DNA of 64,000 nt from Promethearchaeia archaeon (GTDB taxonomy: Archaea; Asgardarchaeota; Lokiarchaeia; Sigyniarchaeales; SOKP01): the NCBI GenBank assembly GCA_029856045.1, contig JAHQWG010000012.1, positions 62,001-126,000 on the forward strand. The letters are read 5' to 3'. The notes beneath the pieces were generated by a model. It worked only from the letters and a program-made list of their open reading frames with translations, did not search any database and had not been told where the DNA came from. How positions within the stretch are numbered: the stretch's first letter is position 1; every line of letters starts with the position of its first letter. A program made the translations under genes and the position numbers. Positions 26,839-35,882 of the stretch are shown one piece after another.

Positions 26839-27822
26839 ATGAATAATTCAAAAAAAATTGCCTTAAAGGAAAAACTCACATTCATTTTTTGCGGGCATTT
26901 TGCATTAGATAAAATTTTTAGATTCAATCAGGATAGCATGGAAACCGTTGGAGGTGGGGTAACATATGGATCACTCGCTTTAGATACATATACTAGTGAT
27001 GTTTGGATTGGAATAGTTTCAAATTTAGGAAGTTTAAATTTCAAAAAGGAATTTCTGGGAGAATTTCTCGAAAGAAATATTAATTTAGATGGCATAACGT
27101 GGAGCCATTCCAAAAATACAAGTTTTGTTTTAAATTATTTTAATCATAGCAGAAAATTAACCTTAGTTTCTAAAAGTCCTAACCTCAATTTTAGAAATTT
27201 TCCATTAAATTATATTTCGAAAAATCCAGATGCTATTCTTTTATGCACATTATGTAATGAAATAGATATTGAATATATAGAAGATTTGGTAAAAAATTTA
27301 AAAAATAGTTATATTGCCATCGATCTCCAAGGATTTATCAGAAAAATTGATAATTCTGGGCAAATATCATTAAGATATGATAAAAATTTCAACAAAAAGA
27401 TCTCATATATAAGTGATTTAATTAATGAAAATCTTATTTTAAAAGGTTCCCAGGAAGAGATGAGCACACTTTCTGGAATAAAAAACCCCATTAAATCAAT
27501 CAAAAAATTAACAATGAATGATTCGTTAATAATTACAACTCTTGGGGAAAAAGGTTCATTAATTGCAAGGAAAGGAGAGAAAATAATTAAAATCCCTGCA
27601 TTTAGTCCTAATGTTGTTGTAGATGAAACGGGTGCTGGAGATGTCTATATGTCTGTTTTTATGTATGAATTTTTAAAATCCTCAAAAGATTGGGAATCAA
27701 TAAAAAATGCTGGTTATTTTGCTTCTGCTGCCTCTTCTTTTTTAGTTGAAATGAAAGGCCCAAAAGGTTTTAAACTTAAAGAAAAGGTGATCAAACGAAT
27801 AAAAAATAAAAATTATATATAA
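26839..27822 (+). CDS. PfkB/ribokinase family sugar kinase
   Basis: 327 residues. N-terminal GGGVTYGSLAL matches the glycine-rich substrate-binding region, and the C-terminal motif VVDETGAGDVYMSVF is the PfkB signature with the catalytic Asp of GAGD (the usual D-T-G-A-G-D has E for the first D). ITTLGEKGS precedes it as expected for the nucleotide site. It phosphorylates a sugar, nucleoside or related alcohol with ATP; specificity cannot be deduced. The long N-terminal lead of about 15 residues before the first strand is unusual but within range. ATG start. Confidence 0.83.
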   Translation: MNNSKKIALKEKLTFIFCGHFALDKIFRFNQDSMETVGGGVTYGSLALDTYTSDVWIGIVSNLGSLNFKKEFLGEFLERNINLDGITWSHSKNTSFVLNYFNHSRKLTLVSKSPNLNFRNFPLNYISKNPDAILLCTLCNEIDIEYIEDLVKNLKNSYIAIDLQGFIRKIDNSGQISLRYDKNFNKKISYISDLINENLILKGSQEEMSTLSGIKNPIKSIKKLTMNDSLIITTLGEKGSLIARKGEKIIKIPAFSPNVVVDETGAGDVYMSVFMYEFLKSSKDWESIKNAGYFASAASSFLVEMKGPKGFKLKEKVIKRIKNKNYI

Positions 27823-27881
27823 TTGAAAACTAAAATCAATTTAATAAAAAACATAAAACGATTTTTTTTAATGGAAAAGTT

Positions 27882-28469
27882 ATGCATATAAATGTACATT
27901 ATGCCATTGGAGTAATAGTCGCCTCGATTAGCCAATTCTTTCTTAAGATTAATTTATTTGAATTTTTTATGATTATTTTTTGTTCATTTATTATAGATTT
28001 CGATGTTTTTTTTTCCAAATATGCAAAAGATCATAACCATAGGAATCTTATTACACATTCTATTTGGCCCGGGAGTGTTTTACTAATATTTGGAATCATT
28101 TTTTTAAATCTTTTATTAATATTATGCGGAATTACTCTCTTAATTCATGTTTTCTCTGATACATTTGATTGGGGTACAAATTTATTCTATACTGGAAAAA
28201 CAATTGGGTTAAAATTATTAATTACTTCAGAAGAAATGAAAAATATGGATGAAATTCTTTCAAAATATAAAGTGGCGCATTCCTTCTTTGTTTTTAGATA
28301 TTATAATAATAAATTCTGTAAAATTTTAGAAATTCTTGTTTTTATTTTAATGATTTTATTAAATATTTTTCTTGCAAGTGAATTTTGGTATTTCTTTATT
28401 ATCTATTTCTTCTTTTTAAGCATGCAAATGTATGAATATAAGAAATTGAAAAAAATTGAGAATTCTTAA
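27882..28469 (+). CDS. YdjM/DUF457-like membrane-bound metal-dependent hydrolase family protein
   Basis: 195 residues, about five hydrophobic segments. Near the N-terminus are INVHYAIG, then IDFDVFF and a histidine-rich loop DHNHRNLITHSIWPG, followed by LLIHVFSDTFDWGTNLF, which matches the His/Asp pattern of YdjM/DUF457 proteins. The H and D residues probably bind metal within the membrane or at its face. Biochemical activity of the family is poorly known. An out-of-frame ATG lies 11 bases upstream; the ATG at 27882 opens the conserved part. Confidence 0.7.
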   Translation: MHINVHYAIGVIVASISQFFLKINLFEFFMIIFCSFIIDFDVFFSKYAKDHNHRNLITHSIWPGSVLLIFGIIFLNLLLILCGITLLIHVFSDTFDWGTNLFYTGKTIGLKLLITSEEMKNMDEILSKYKVAHSFFVFRYYNNKFCKILEILVFILMILLNIFLASEFWYFFIIYFFFLSMQMYEYKKLKKIENS

Positions 28470-28571
28470 AGTATTTTATAATGAAAAAAAAGCTTTTAAT
28501 TAAAAAAGAAAAAATATAAAATAAAGAAATCACATTAGTAATTAATTTAGAACAACAATGGATGAAAAAAT

Positions 28572-28907
28572 ATGATTAAAACAATTGAAGACTGTCAAAA
28601 GTTTGTTGATGTTTACAATACTATTTTTAATGAGGGAAAAAATGAATTTCTATATAAGATTCAATTAGGGGATAGTCGAACCATTGTAAGAACGTTTAAA
28701 ATGAGAAAGTTTAAGATAACTTTGAACGAAGAGAAAAAAATCAATGTATTATTGAAGGGGGAAAATAAATTTATTGCAGAAGAAGGAGCTCCATATTGTC
28801 CGTGTAAACTCCAACATATTGATCAAAATATATGCCCATGTGAAGAATGTTTAGATGAAGCTGAAGAACTTGGGCATTGCCATTGTCTAATGTATGTTAA
28901 AGTATAA
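28572..28907 (+). CDS. Ferredoxin-thioredoxin reductase catalytic-chain-like protein
   Basis: 111 residues. The C-terminal 40 carry CPC (76-78), CPC (88-90) with C93, and CHC (103-105), the three paired-cysteine motifs of the FTR catalytic subunit that hold a 4Fe-4S cluster and the redox disulfide. Spacing (9 then 12 residues between motifs) differs from the plant/cyanobacterial enzyme (about 16 and 8), and about 70 N-terminal residues are unlike it. No variable-chain or thioredoxin gene is adjacent. It probably passes electrons from ferredoxin to a thioredoxin-like partner. ATG at 28572. Confidence 0.8.
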   Translation: MIKTIEDCQKFVDVYNTIFNEGKNEFLYKIQLGDSRTIVRTFKMRKFKITLNEEKKINVLLKGENKFIAEEGAPYCPCKLQHIDQNICPCEECLDEAEELGHCHCLMYVKV

Positions 28908-28914
28908 ACTCGTT

Positions 28915-29640
28915 TCAAGAAAACTTATATTTTTTTCCAACGATACCAACAAAGCATTTATCTCCAAACTGTCTTTTAAAATTTAGAGCATTCATTGTGC
29001 AATGGCATAAAATAACTGATTTTAACATAGGATTTAACTGTTTTGCTTCCTCATTACTAAATTTGAACCCATGCATACCACCAATTATATGTAAAGGTGT
29101 GTTGAGGCGTATGCCTAAATTGGTTCTTTCTTTTAAAATTGCACTCAATCCTGGATGACAACAACCACACAGTAGGATATAACTCTCATTAATTTTTATA
29201 AATAATGCCTGTTCGTGTATTCCTCCATAATCTGAAGACCATAAAGAATTCGTTAAAAAGAGACCTGGAGATATTTCGCTTATTTCTCTTCCCTTTTCGA
29301 TAATTACTTGATTTTTTTTTGGAACGGTAATACCTTTATAGCTTTCTTGAGCGTCCCAATCTCTGTGAACATAAACAAAAATATTTTCATTTTTTTTTAA
29401 GATTCCTGGCAAGCCATCCGTGTGATCATAATGATTATGACTTAAGATTACAGCATCCAAGGAGGAGGGAGAGACCTCCAAAGTTTTGAAATTAAGTAAA
29501 AGTGGTTCGATCTTTGTGCCTGTGTCAAATAATATTTTTTTATTATTAATTTCAATTAAAGCAGAAAAGCCATAGGATTTTATGAAACCATGTTCCACTC
29601 CATTAAAATCATCTATTAATATCGTAATATTAACAAACAT
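28915..29640 (-). CDS. Metallo-beta-lactamase fold hydrolase (MJ0301-like)
   Basis: 241 residues. Metal motifs: ILSHNHYDHTDG (HxHxDH), then CGCCHPG, GGMHGF and LCHCTMNA, which provide the later metal ligands and the cysteine-rich region typical of the 7,8-dihydropterin-6-methyl ribofuranosylaminobenzene phosphate synthase-like subgroup. The opening DTGTK follows the first strands. If true to that subgroup it belongs to methanopterin synthesis, which would suit an organism with Mch; the substrate is not provable here. Convergent with the FTR-like gene after only seven bases. Confidence 0.78.
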   Translation of the reverse strand: MFVNITILIDDFNGVEHGFIKSYGFSALIEINNKKILFDTGTKIEPLLLNFKTLEVSPSSLDAVILSHNHYDHTDGLPGILKKNENIFVYVHRDWDAQESYKGITVPKKNQVIIEKGREISEISPGLFLTNSLWSSDYGGIHEQALFIKINESYILLCGCCHPGLSAILKERTNLGIRLNTPLHIIGGMHGFKFSNEEAKQLNPMLKSVILCHCTMNALNFKRQFGDKCFVGIVGKKYKFS

Positions 29641-29837
29641 AGCCTTATTATTTCTAATTATTATCCCTTTATATTCTCTTCTAATTTAAATTAGATATTC
29701 CTCTTGTACAAATTGTAATATTAAAAAAAGTTTATAAAAATCTCAAGAAAGTAAAAATTTATTATCCTTAGATTCTTTTAAAAAATAATTCTCTTAGAAT
29801 TAAAGTATTTAATATAATTAAAAATTTGGTTTTAAAA

Positions 29838-30104
29838 TTGGTAAAAGGAACAGTTAAATGGTTTAATAGCCGAAAAGGCTTTGGATTTATAAACTCTGAA
29901 GAGGGGAACGATGTATTTGTTCATTACTCAGCATTATCTGGGGAAGGGGATGAATATAAAACGCTAAACGAAAATGACAAAGTTGAGTTCGATGTTGTTC
30001 AAGGTGAAAAAGGACCACAAGCTTCAAACGTTGTTGTTACAGAAAAAGCTCCTCGACAATTCAATTCATACAATAAAGGCGGCAAACGAAATTATCGCTA
30101 TTAA
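29838..30104 (+). CDS. Cold-shock domain protein (CspA family)
   Basis: 88 residues from TTG at 29838. The five-stranded OB fold is complete: [17 protein letters not shown] includes RNP1 (KGFGFI), and DVFVHYSA holds RNP2. The last 20 residues are Arg/Asn/Tyr/Gly-rich ([11 protein letters not shown]), a likely RNA-binding tail. It binds single-stranded RNA or DNA, melting structures at low temperature. Csp proteins are common in bacteria but uncommon in archaea. An upstream TTG at 29826 is also in frame; the shorter form matches the usual [10 protein letters not shown] opening. Single gene with T-rich flanks. Confidence 0.9.
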   Translation: MVKGTVKWFNSRKGFGFINSEEGNDVFVHYSALSGEGDEYKTLNENDKVEFDVVQGEKGPQASNVVVTEKAPRQFNSYNKGGKRNYRY

Positions 30105-30281
30105 TTTTATGAATTAAAATAAATCTCTAAAAAGTAATAATAAAAAATTAAGTAGTAAATAATAATAAGTAAAAATCTCTTTTTACGATTGTTATCGAAC
30201 CTTATCTTTTTTTTTAATTAATTTTGGTATTTAATCGGATTAAATAGAACTGATTATGAAAAAGATTAGTTTTATTTATTT

Positions 30282-31529
30282 TTAGTCCCTAATTCCATCT
30301 TCGGAGATTGTGAAAACTGCTTCAGCTTCCGGTAAGTGAGGAGCATCAACAATTTTAGCAACTCGTTGATTTTCTTTACCCTTTCTTAGATAAACTCTTA
30401 CTGTCGAACCATGAGCAACAATATTACCTCCAGTTGCTCTAAGTGGATTTCCGTAGAATACATCTGGTTTTGATTGGACTTGGTTCGAAACAACTATGGC
30501 TAAATCATCATAAATCTCAGTTAATCGAAGAAGATCATGCAAGTGAGAATTCAACGTTTGCTGACGGTCTGCAAGAGTCCCTCTTCCAATGTACTCACTT
30601 CGAAAATGGCCAATTAACGAATCCACAATAATTAATTTTATATTTTCCTTATCAATTATATTAGATGCGTCCTTGGCGAGCATGACTTGATGGTCTGAAT
30701 TAAATGCCCGTGCGAAAATTATATTCTTTAAAACTTTATTATAATCTAAATCCAAAGCATCTGCCATTTGAATTATCCTTTCAGGTCTAAATGTCCCCTC
30801 AGTATCAATGTATAAAGCTTTTCCATTAAGCCCTCCTTTTTCTTCAGGCAATTGCACATTAACACATAATTGATGCATAATTTGAGTCTTTCCTGTTCTA
30901 TATTCTCCAAAGAACTCGGTTAAAGCTCTTGTTTCTATTCCACCCGCTAAAACTTCATCTAAATTAGGACTACCCGTAGAGATCCGTTTTAATAATCTTC
31001 GTTCTTCCCATACCTCACTTGCTGATTTAAAATTAATATTTAACAACTCTTGAGATGACTTAATAATTTTTTCAACAGTTTTATCTCCCAATCCCGAATC
31101 ATCCATTATTACTTGTTTTGGAGTCACCGCAATTGCTCTTATGGATAATAACCCAGCTTCTTTTAATTTCTTTAAAGTTGCAGGTCCGACACCAGGTAAA
31201 TCAGAGAAACCGTAATCAATTTTTCCTTTAGACTTTTCTTTTTGAATATCTGGTTTTTCAGACTCTTCAATAACAAATTCCATATTTTCTTCTATTTCTT
31301 CATTAGTCTCACTTGAAATCTCCATATCTTGACTTGAAATTAATTCTTTTGCATTTGAAATCCAATCCAAAACTTTTTTCTCGGAACTTTTGACTATCTT
31401 TGCTATTATTTTTGGGTCTGCGTTAATAAAATCTTCATAACTATTTATTCCCTCAGCCATCAACTTTTTTGCAGTTACATTACCTATTCCGGGAATTTGG
31501 GTTAAATCTGAATTATTATTATTGCTCAT
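30282..31529 (-). CDS. radA: RadA recombinase with two helix-hairpin-helix domains
   Basis: 415 residues from ATG 31529, longer than the usual 320-350. Strand-exchange ATPase that forms filaments on ssDNA. Residues about 8-65 form one HhH domain ([13 protein letters not shown]); 67-102 is an acidic linker; 108-165 is a second HhH ([13 protein letters not shown]), the position normal for RadA. The RecA core has Walker [10 protein letters not shown] at 208-216, Walker [12 protein letters not shown], and the archaeal features RGTLADRQQ and [12 protein letters not shown]. The Arg-Thr in the P-loop is the form found in eukaryotic Rad51 and Dmc1 (GEFRTGKTQ), where most archaeal RadA have Gly-Ser. 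TTG at 31559 is an alternative start. Confidence 0.94.
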   Translation of the reverse strand: MSNNNNSDLTQIPGIGNVTAKKLMAEGINSYEDFINADPKIIAKIVKSSEKKVLDWISNAKELISSQDMEISSETNEEIEENMEFVIEESEKPDIQKEKSKGKIDYGFSDLPGVGPATLKKLKEAGLLSIRAIAVTPKQVIMDDSGLGDKTVEKIIKSSQELLNINFKSASEVWEERRLLKRISTGSPNLDEVLAGGIETRALTEFFGEYRTGKTQIMHQLCVNVQLPEEKGGLNGKALYIDTEGTFRPERIIQMADALDLDYNKVLKNIIFARAFNSDHQVMLAKDASNIIDKENIKLIIVDSLIGHFRSEYIGRGTLADRQQTLNSHLHDLLRLTEIYDDLAIVVSNQVQSKPDVFYGNPLRATGGNIVAHGSTVRVYLRKGKENQRVAKIVDAPHLPEAEAVFTISEDGIRD

Positions 31530-31658
31530 AATAAAAGAAGCCTTCCTTTCTTTTTTCAAAATAAAATAAATCTTGATTCTTTAAATAAATTACATATTTA
31601 GATTTTAATAAAAATATAGGAGTTTAAAAAATAATTGATTTTTTAAAAAAAAATAAAA

Positions 31659-32390
31659 TTATTGTGAAGGAGTTCTTTGTCCGCTTTTAGTAACTAGTAA
31701 AAGTGCCACGAAAAGTATAACACAAAATAGAAAGGTTAGCACTGCCGTAGATTCTGGAGCCCATATATAACTTATTATCCAAAATGGTATAATGAATATT
31801 GCAGTAATAACTACAACTGCAACTAAATTTGCCTCTTCACCACGAATATCATTTAACAATGGAATGCAAATCAAAACAACGAGAGCTGTGATACTGATGC
31901 GAAAAGATAATACAACGTTTGGATCGATAACTGGGTTTAAATCTCCTGTTATGGTAAATAACTCAGGCAACCAAAAGAAAGCTAAATATGAAGAACACCC
32001 AGTTTGCATATCAGGAATTAAGTTATCTGATGGCAAAATCGCAGTGAGAACAAACTGAACTATTAAAGCAACCAGTAAAAATAAAAGAACATCATCTATC
32101 TCTTTCTTCTTTTTAATTACATGATATGTATCTCTTAACATAACAACAATCCAAAGCAAGACCAAGATAAGATACATACCTAATACTCCAAATGATTGGT
32201 ATTCTGCATAGGCTGAACTACCACCTTCAGTAATTTTGAACCATAGGTAATTGATTAATGGTAAAGCCATAATATATGCAAGCAGTGAGTAGCGCTCTCC
32301 ACGCTTAAAAATATCAAATATCAAAAAGATTACAAAGATGATACTTAACGTTATCATAATTATTATTGAATTTAGATCAAATAGCGCCAT
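31659..32390 (-). CDS. Polytopic membrane protein of unknown function
   Basis: 243 residues with seven or eight predicted membrane segments separated by very short loops; the longest loop at about 130-160 contains one Cys and several Pro/Asp and could face outside. No motif recognised: no nucleotide, metal or protease signature. ATG start at 32390. It lies 99 bases from radA and is divergent from the exported protein gene at 32542, sharing a 151-base promoter region. No function is offered. Confidence 0.65.
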   Translation of the reverse strand: MALFDLNSIIIMITLSIIFVIFLIFDIFKRGERYSLLAYIMALPLINYLWFKITEGGSSAYAEYQSFGVLGMYLILVLLWIVVMLRDTYHVIKKKKEIDDVLLFLLVALIVQFVLTAILPSDNLIPDMQTGCSSYLAFFWLPELFTITGDLNPVIDPNVVLSFRISITALVVLICIPLLNDIRGEEANLVAVVVITAIFIIPFWIISYIWAPESTAVLTFLFCVILFVALLLVTKSGQRTPSQ

Positions 32391-32541
32391 AATTAAATCA
32401 CTTTATTTTATAATTTTTTTACATAATTTATTAAATCTTTATGTTTTTAATTATTTTTTATTTTAAATTTAATTTAATGTATTAAATTTTTATTAATCTC
32501 AAACATAAATTATTATTAATATATTTTCATAAGACCAGTTT

Positions 32542-34341
32542 TTGAATATGCTCCAGAAAAAAAGATCTAAATTTAAAGGTGAAAATATTGCCAAGATAAT
32601 CGTGGCAATAATTGCAATTGGTGGAACAAGTTTTTATGGCTTTATTTCTGTGTTTCTGTTGAATAATAATTTAAATGTTGAGTATTTTGTGAATGGATTT
32701 GATGTTCAATTAGCCCCTGAGTCCGTTATCGATTATGACTACATATATAATATTATTAACAAATCTGAAGAACTAGTTGGAATTTATCATATTCCTAAAA
32801 ATCTCACAGGAAATAATTGGACTCTACCACCTTTAGGTGTTACATTTAATTATGCACTAATAAATGAGAATCTAACATTCTTTAACAGTTCATTTTATAA
32901 TAATTCTCAGATTTTAGCAACTTTTGATCCATTAAACACAAGTAGCCCTTATAACGATTTTAACATCATGAATTATGGGAGTGATACGGCTCATGTTTCA
33001 CTCTATTCAGGATTATATGTTGCCGGAGAAGCTTTTCGATATGCAGTAGCAAAACGGGAGAATAATAACGCTGAGGTTGAAGCAACTTTGGAAAGGTTGC
33101 GTGATTTGGTATTGGCATATGAGATATTAAGTGAGGTAGCTGGAAATTTCACATGGCCTCGTTATGCAGTTCCAGATACACCCCTTGCAAGAGAAAAGTT
33201 TCCGGGTTATGGTTTTGAAGCATCTAAAGATCGATATATCCGAGAATATAAAGGCTATAATTGGTCATTGATAATGCATAAAAGTCGAGATGTTACATGC
33301 GGGCAGTTATTCGCCATGAGTATGATTTATAATTTAGTAGATGACCCTGATTTAAAAGAGAGAACGGGTAGAATTATAGATAGAACGGTTTCATATTTTT
33401 ATGATTCAAATTGGCGAATCCTTGATGTAAATGGTAAAATTCACACGGTTGCAGCAGAATTGATGAGTGGACGACCTGTTCCAAGTTCTTTATTTGTTCT
33501 AAGCTTTCTAAAGATGGCTGCGATAGTTAATCCTGAAAAATGGCAATCAATTTATCTTCACTACGCATATGATAGAGGATTCGCTAAAGCTTTAGGAAAA
33601 AGTGATCGAGCAGGTATCGGATTTCCAAGTTCTAATGTAGCTGGTCCTTATTATCCATTAAATTTTATATATAATGATATTCCAATATTAATTTGGCTTG
33701 AAGAAGACCCAGTTTTAAAGCAAATGTATTTAGATAATTTATTGGATCCTGCTCAAAATTTTGTCAAGTTTCATCGTAATGGGGAGTTTGATGCTGTTTA
33801 TTTATTATGTCATAGTACTCCTAATTTCGACAATTTACGTGATGTTCCCACTCTATTAGAGAGTGATATTAATAATGATGATCAAATTTGGGGTAGGGTT
33901 CGAGATCGAATTCAAAATCCTTTTGAATTTATTAAATCTGATATAAAAGATTGCTTATGGCGTTCTATGAATAGAAAGTATCCTTATAGAACTTATTATA
34001 ATGATGTTTTTAATTTTCCAAATCAACACCAAACACCGATCCCCGGTGTACCTTACCCAAAAATCGGGTATTGGGAAGGAACCAGTTTTGATTTAGTCGA
34101 ATCTATAGAAGATCTTCTTGAAGGAAAGGAGCCATCAAGTGAGAAAAATTTATTAAATAATTCATGTCCAGTCGATATGAGAAAGACAGAAAGTATGATG
34201 TGGCAGAGAAAAAGTTATGGAATAAATAACGTTAATTATATTCGAGGTGATCAGAGATATGGCTGGACCCAACTTGTTCCCGATATCCTCGTTGTATATT
34301 GGATTGCCAGATATTTAAATATAATACCTAAAGGAAATTAA
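32542..34341 (+). CDS. Large single-anchor extracytoplasmic protein, function unknown
   Basis: 599 residues. A basic start (LQKKRSKFK) and one hydrophobic segment at about 19-42 indicate an N-in anchor with the rest outside. The ectodomain has several N-glycosylation sequons (NLT, NWT, NSS, NTS, NFT, NWS), fitting an archaeal surface protein. From about 150 it is mainly helical with repeated hydrophobic helices and conserved-looking Trp/Tyr/Asp/Arg patches (GYGFEASKDRYIREYKGYN, DVTCGQLFAMSM, YYPLNFIYNDIP), suggestive of an alpha/alpha toroid such as in some glycoside hydrolases or lyases; that is only a guess. The next gene is 16 bases away with a strong GGAGGGTGG, so the pair is co-transcribed. 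Confidence 0.68.
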   Translation: MNMLQKKRSKFKGENIAKIIVAIIAIGGTSFYGFISVFLLNNNLNVEYFVNGFDVQLAPESVIDYDYIYNIINKSEELVGIYHIPKNLTGNNWTLPPLGVTFNYALINENLTFFNSSFYNNSQILATFDPLNTSSPYNDFNIMNYGSDTAHVSLYSGLYVAGEAFRYAVAKRENNNAEVEATLERLRDLVLAYEILSEVAGNFTWPRYAVPDTPLAREKFPGYGFEASKDRYIREYKGYNWSLIMHKSRDVTCGQLFAMSMIYNLVDDPDLKERTGRIIDRTVSYFYDSNWRILDVNGKIHTVAAELMSGRPVPSSLFVLSFLKMAAIVNPEKWQSIYLHYAYDRGFAKALGKSDRAGIGFPSSNVAGPYYPLNFIYNDIPILIWLEEDPVLKQMYLDNLLDPAQNFVKFHRNGEFDAVYLLCHSTPNFDNLRDVPTLLESDINNDDQIWGRVRDRIQNPFEFIKSDIKDCLWRSMNRKYPYRTYYNDVFNFPNQHQTPIPGVPYPKIGYWEGTSFDLVESIEDLLEGKEPSSEKNLLNNSCPVDMRKTESMMWQRKSYGINNVNYIRGDQRYGWTQLVPDILVVYWIARYLNIIPKGN

Positions 34342-34357
34342 TGGAGGGTGGTAAGCA

Positions 34358-35875
34358 ATGCAAGAAGATAAAATGGCAAATATTTCATTTAAGAGATTAA
34401 ATATAATCCCAATTATAAGTGGGCTAATTCTAATCGGGCTAGCATTTATAAATATTCCATTTTTAATAGATGAGGAGGGAAACTTCTACTTTGAACTTTT
34501 AGAGCAACCAGGAATAACGTTTATTATTGAAATGAATATTTACATTTTTATTGGCATAATTCCAATTATTTTTGGACTAATTTTTATAATATTTTCTTTA
34601 ATGACCTCCCGGACTATTACACTCAATTTTCTAAAAAAAAATGATACGAGCTCATTGGAAATAGAATATATTAAAATTCCAGTTTTTAAAAATCTCCTTG
34701 AGACTAACGAGAGATTATCTTTACCAACTAAAATCCAACAAATTATTATTGGAAAACGGCATCAGAGATTTGTAGCTTGGGCCTCATTTGCATTAATATT
34801 CTTTCTTGTATATTTACTTACTGATTACATAAATTTCTTAAATTTATCTTTTAATATGTTTTTTATTTCTGGAGGAATTCCTATATCAACACGATGGATG
34901 TTAACGATAAACATTTTATTATTGCTAATAGCAGCATTTCTGATTGTTCTATTTCCAAGAAGATTTTTTCAATTGGATACGCCTGATGATTTTATTAAAT
35001 TTGATTATAAATCATTCCAATTAGAGAGAATATCAGAAGAGAGTAAGAAGATACAAATATTGGATGTATTTGAATTGGTACAAGAAGAAAAAGGAAAAAG
35101 TATAAAGAAAGAAGATACAATAAATGTTGATAATCTGAAAGTACCTCTCGAAGAAGTCCCTAATTCTCATACTCCATTATTTAATTTAATTTTAAGTTAT
35201 GCTTTTATAATATTAACAATAATTATTCAACTAATTCCGGATTTCTTTTTACTCGATTTTACGGCGGACATTAAATATTTTATTACTTTTAATTCGGTTT
35301 ATTTCTTTATACGCTTACATCACAGTTATTGGATTACAGAACAATCAGTGGAAGTAAAAGAAGATTCATTAACATGTGTTAGAAAAAATCCAATTGCTGG
35401 TACATGGGCAAATTATAATAATTTTAATTCAATAAATAAGGAATATAAGCCATATAAACCTCACTATTTGGAATATTTTGTTGTATTTTTCCTGTTAGTG
35501 GAAGTGATTTGGGTGATTTATAATCTTTTATATTTCCCAAGTTATTTTTTGACAAATCCATACACTTTTGGTTATATTTTAACAGTGATCGGAATAATTG
35601 TGTTTATTTTCTTTGAATTTAATACGCCATCTTCCACAGTTTCATTGACGCCAGAATTTCAATCTAGAGAAAGTAAAACAGAAAAATTCTACTTATTTTT
35701 TCCAGTAAATTTTATTGAAAAAATTCCAAGATTTAAAGATGCGTATAAATCGAAAAATATTTATGATATTTTAAGGATTAATTTGATATTATTAATTCCA
35801 ATTATTTTTGGGGTTATTTGGGTAATTTTAAGCGCCCTCGGATTACTCCCGCCATTAGAATCCACAATATTTTAG
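34358..35875 (+). CDS. Polytopic membrane protein paired with the exported protein
   Basis: 505 residues with about eight predicted membrane segments (roughly 14-34, 53-80, 135-155, 178-200, 265-290, 370-393, 402-421, 475-500) and a long cytosolic or external loop at 205-262 rich in Lys/Glu. No known family recognised. The ATG at 34358 has GGTG exactly seven bases upstream, one of the reference examples for start geometry in this window. Operon partner of the preceding single-anchor protein; together they may form a membrane complex handling surface polymers. Converges with the phosphohexomutase-like gene after seven bases. Confidence 0.65.
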   Translation: MQEDKMANISFKRLNIIPIISGLILIGLAFINIPFLIDEEGNFYFELLEQPGITFIIEMNIYIFIGIIPIIFGLIFIIFSLMTSRTITLNFLKKNDTSSLEIEYIKIPVFKNLLETNERLSLPTKIQQIIIGKRHQRFVAWASFALIFFLVYLLTDYINFLNLSFNMFFISGGIPISTRWMLTINILLLLIAAFLIVLFPRRFFQLDTPDDFIKFDYKSFQLERISEESKKIQILDVFELVQEEKGKSIKKEDTINVDNLKVPLEEVPNSHTPLFNLILSYAFIILTIIIQLIPDFFLLDFTADIKYFITFNSVYFFIRLHHSYWITEQSVEVKEDSLTCVRKNPIAGTWANYNNFNSINKEYKPYKPHYLEYFVVFFLLVEVIWVIYNLLYFPSYFLTNPYTFGYILTVIGIIVFIFFEFNTPSSTVSLTPEFQSRESKTEKFYLFFPVNFIEKIPRFKDAYKSKNIYDILRINLILLIPIIFGVIWVILSALGLLPPLESTIF

Positions 35876-35882
35876 ATGGGCT

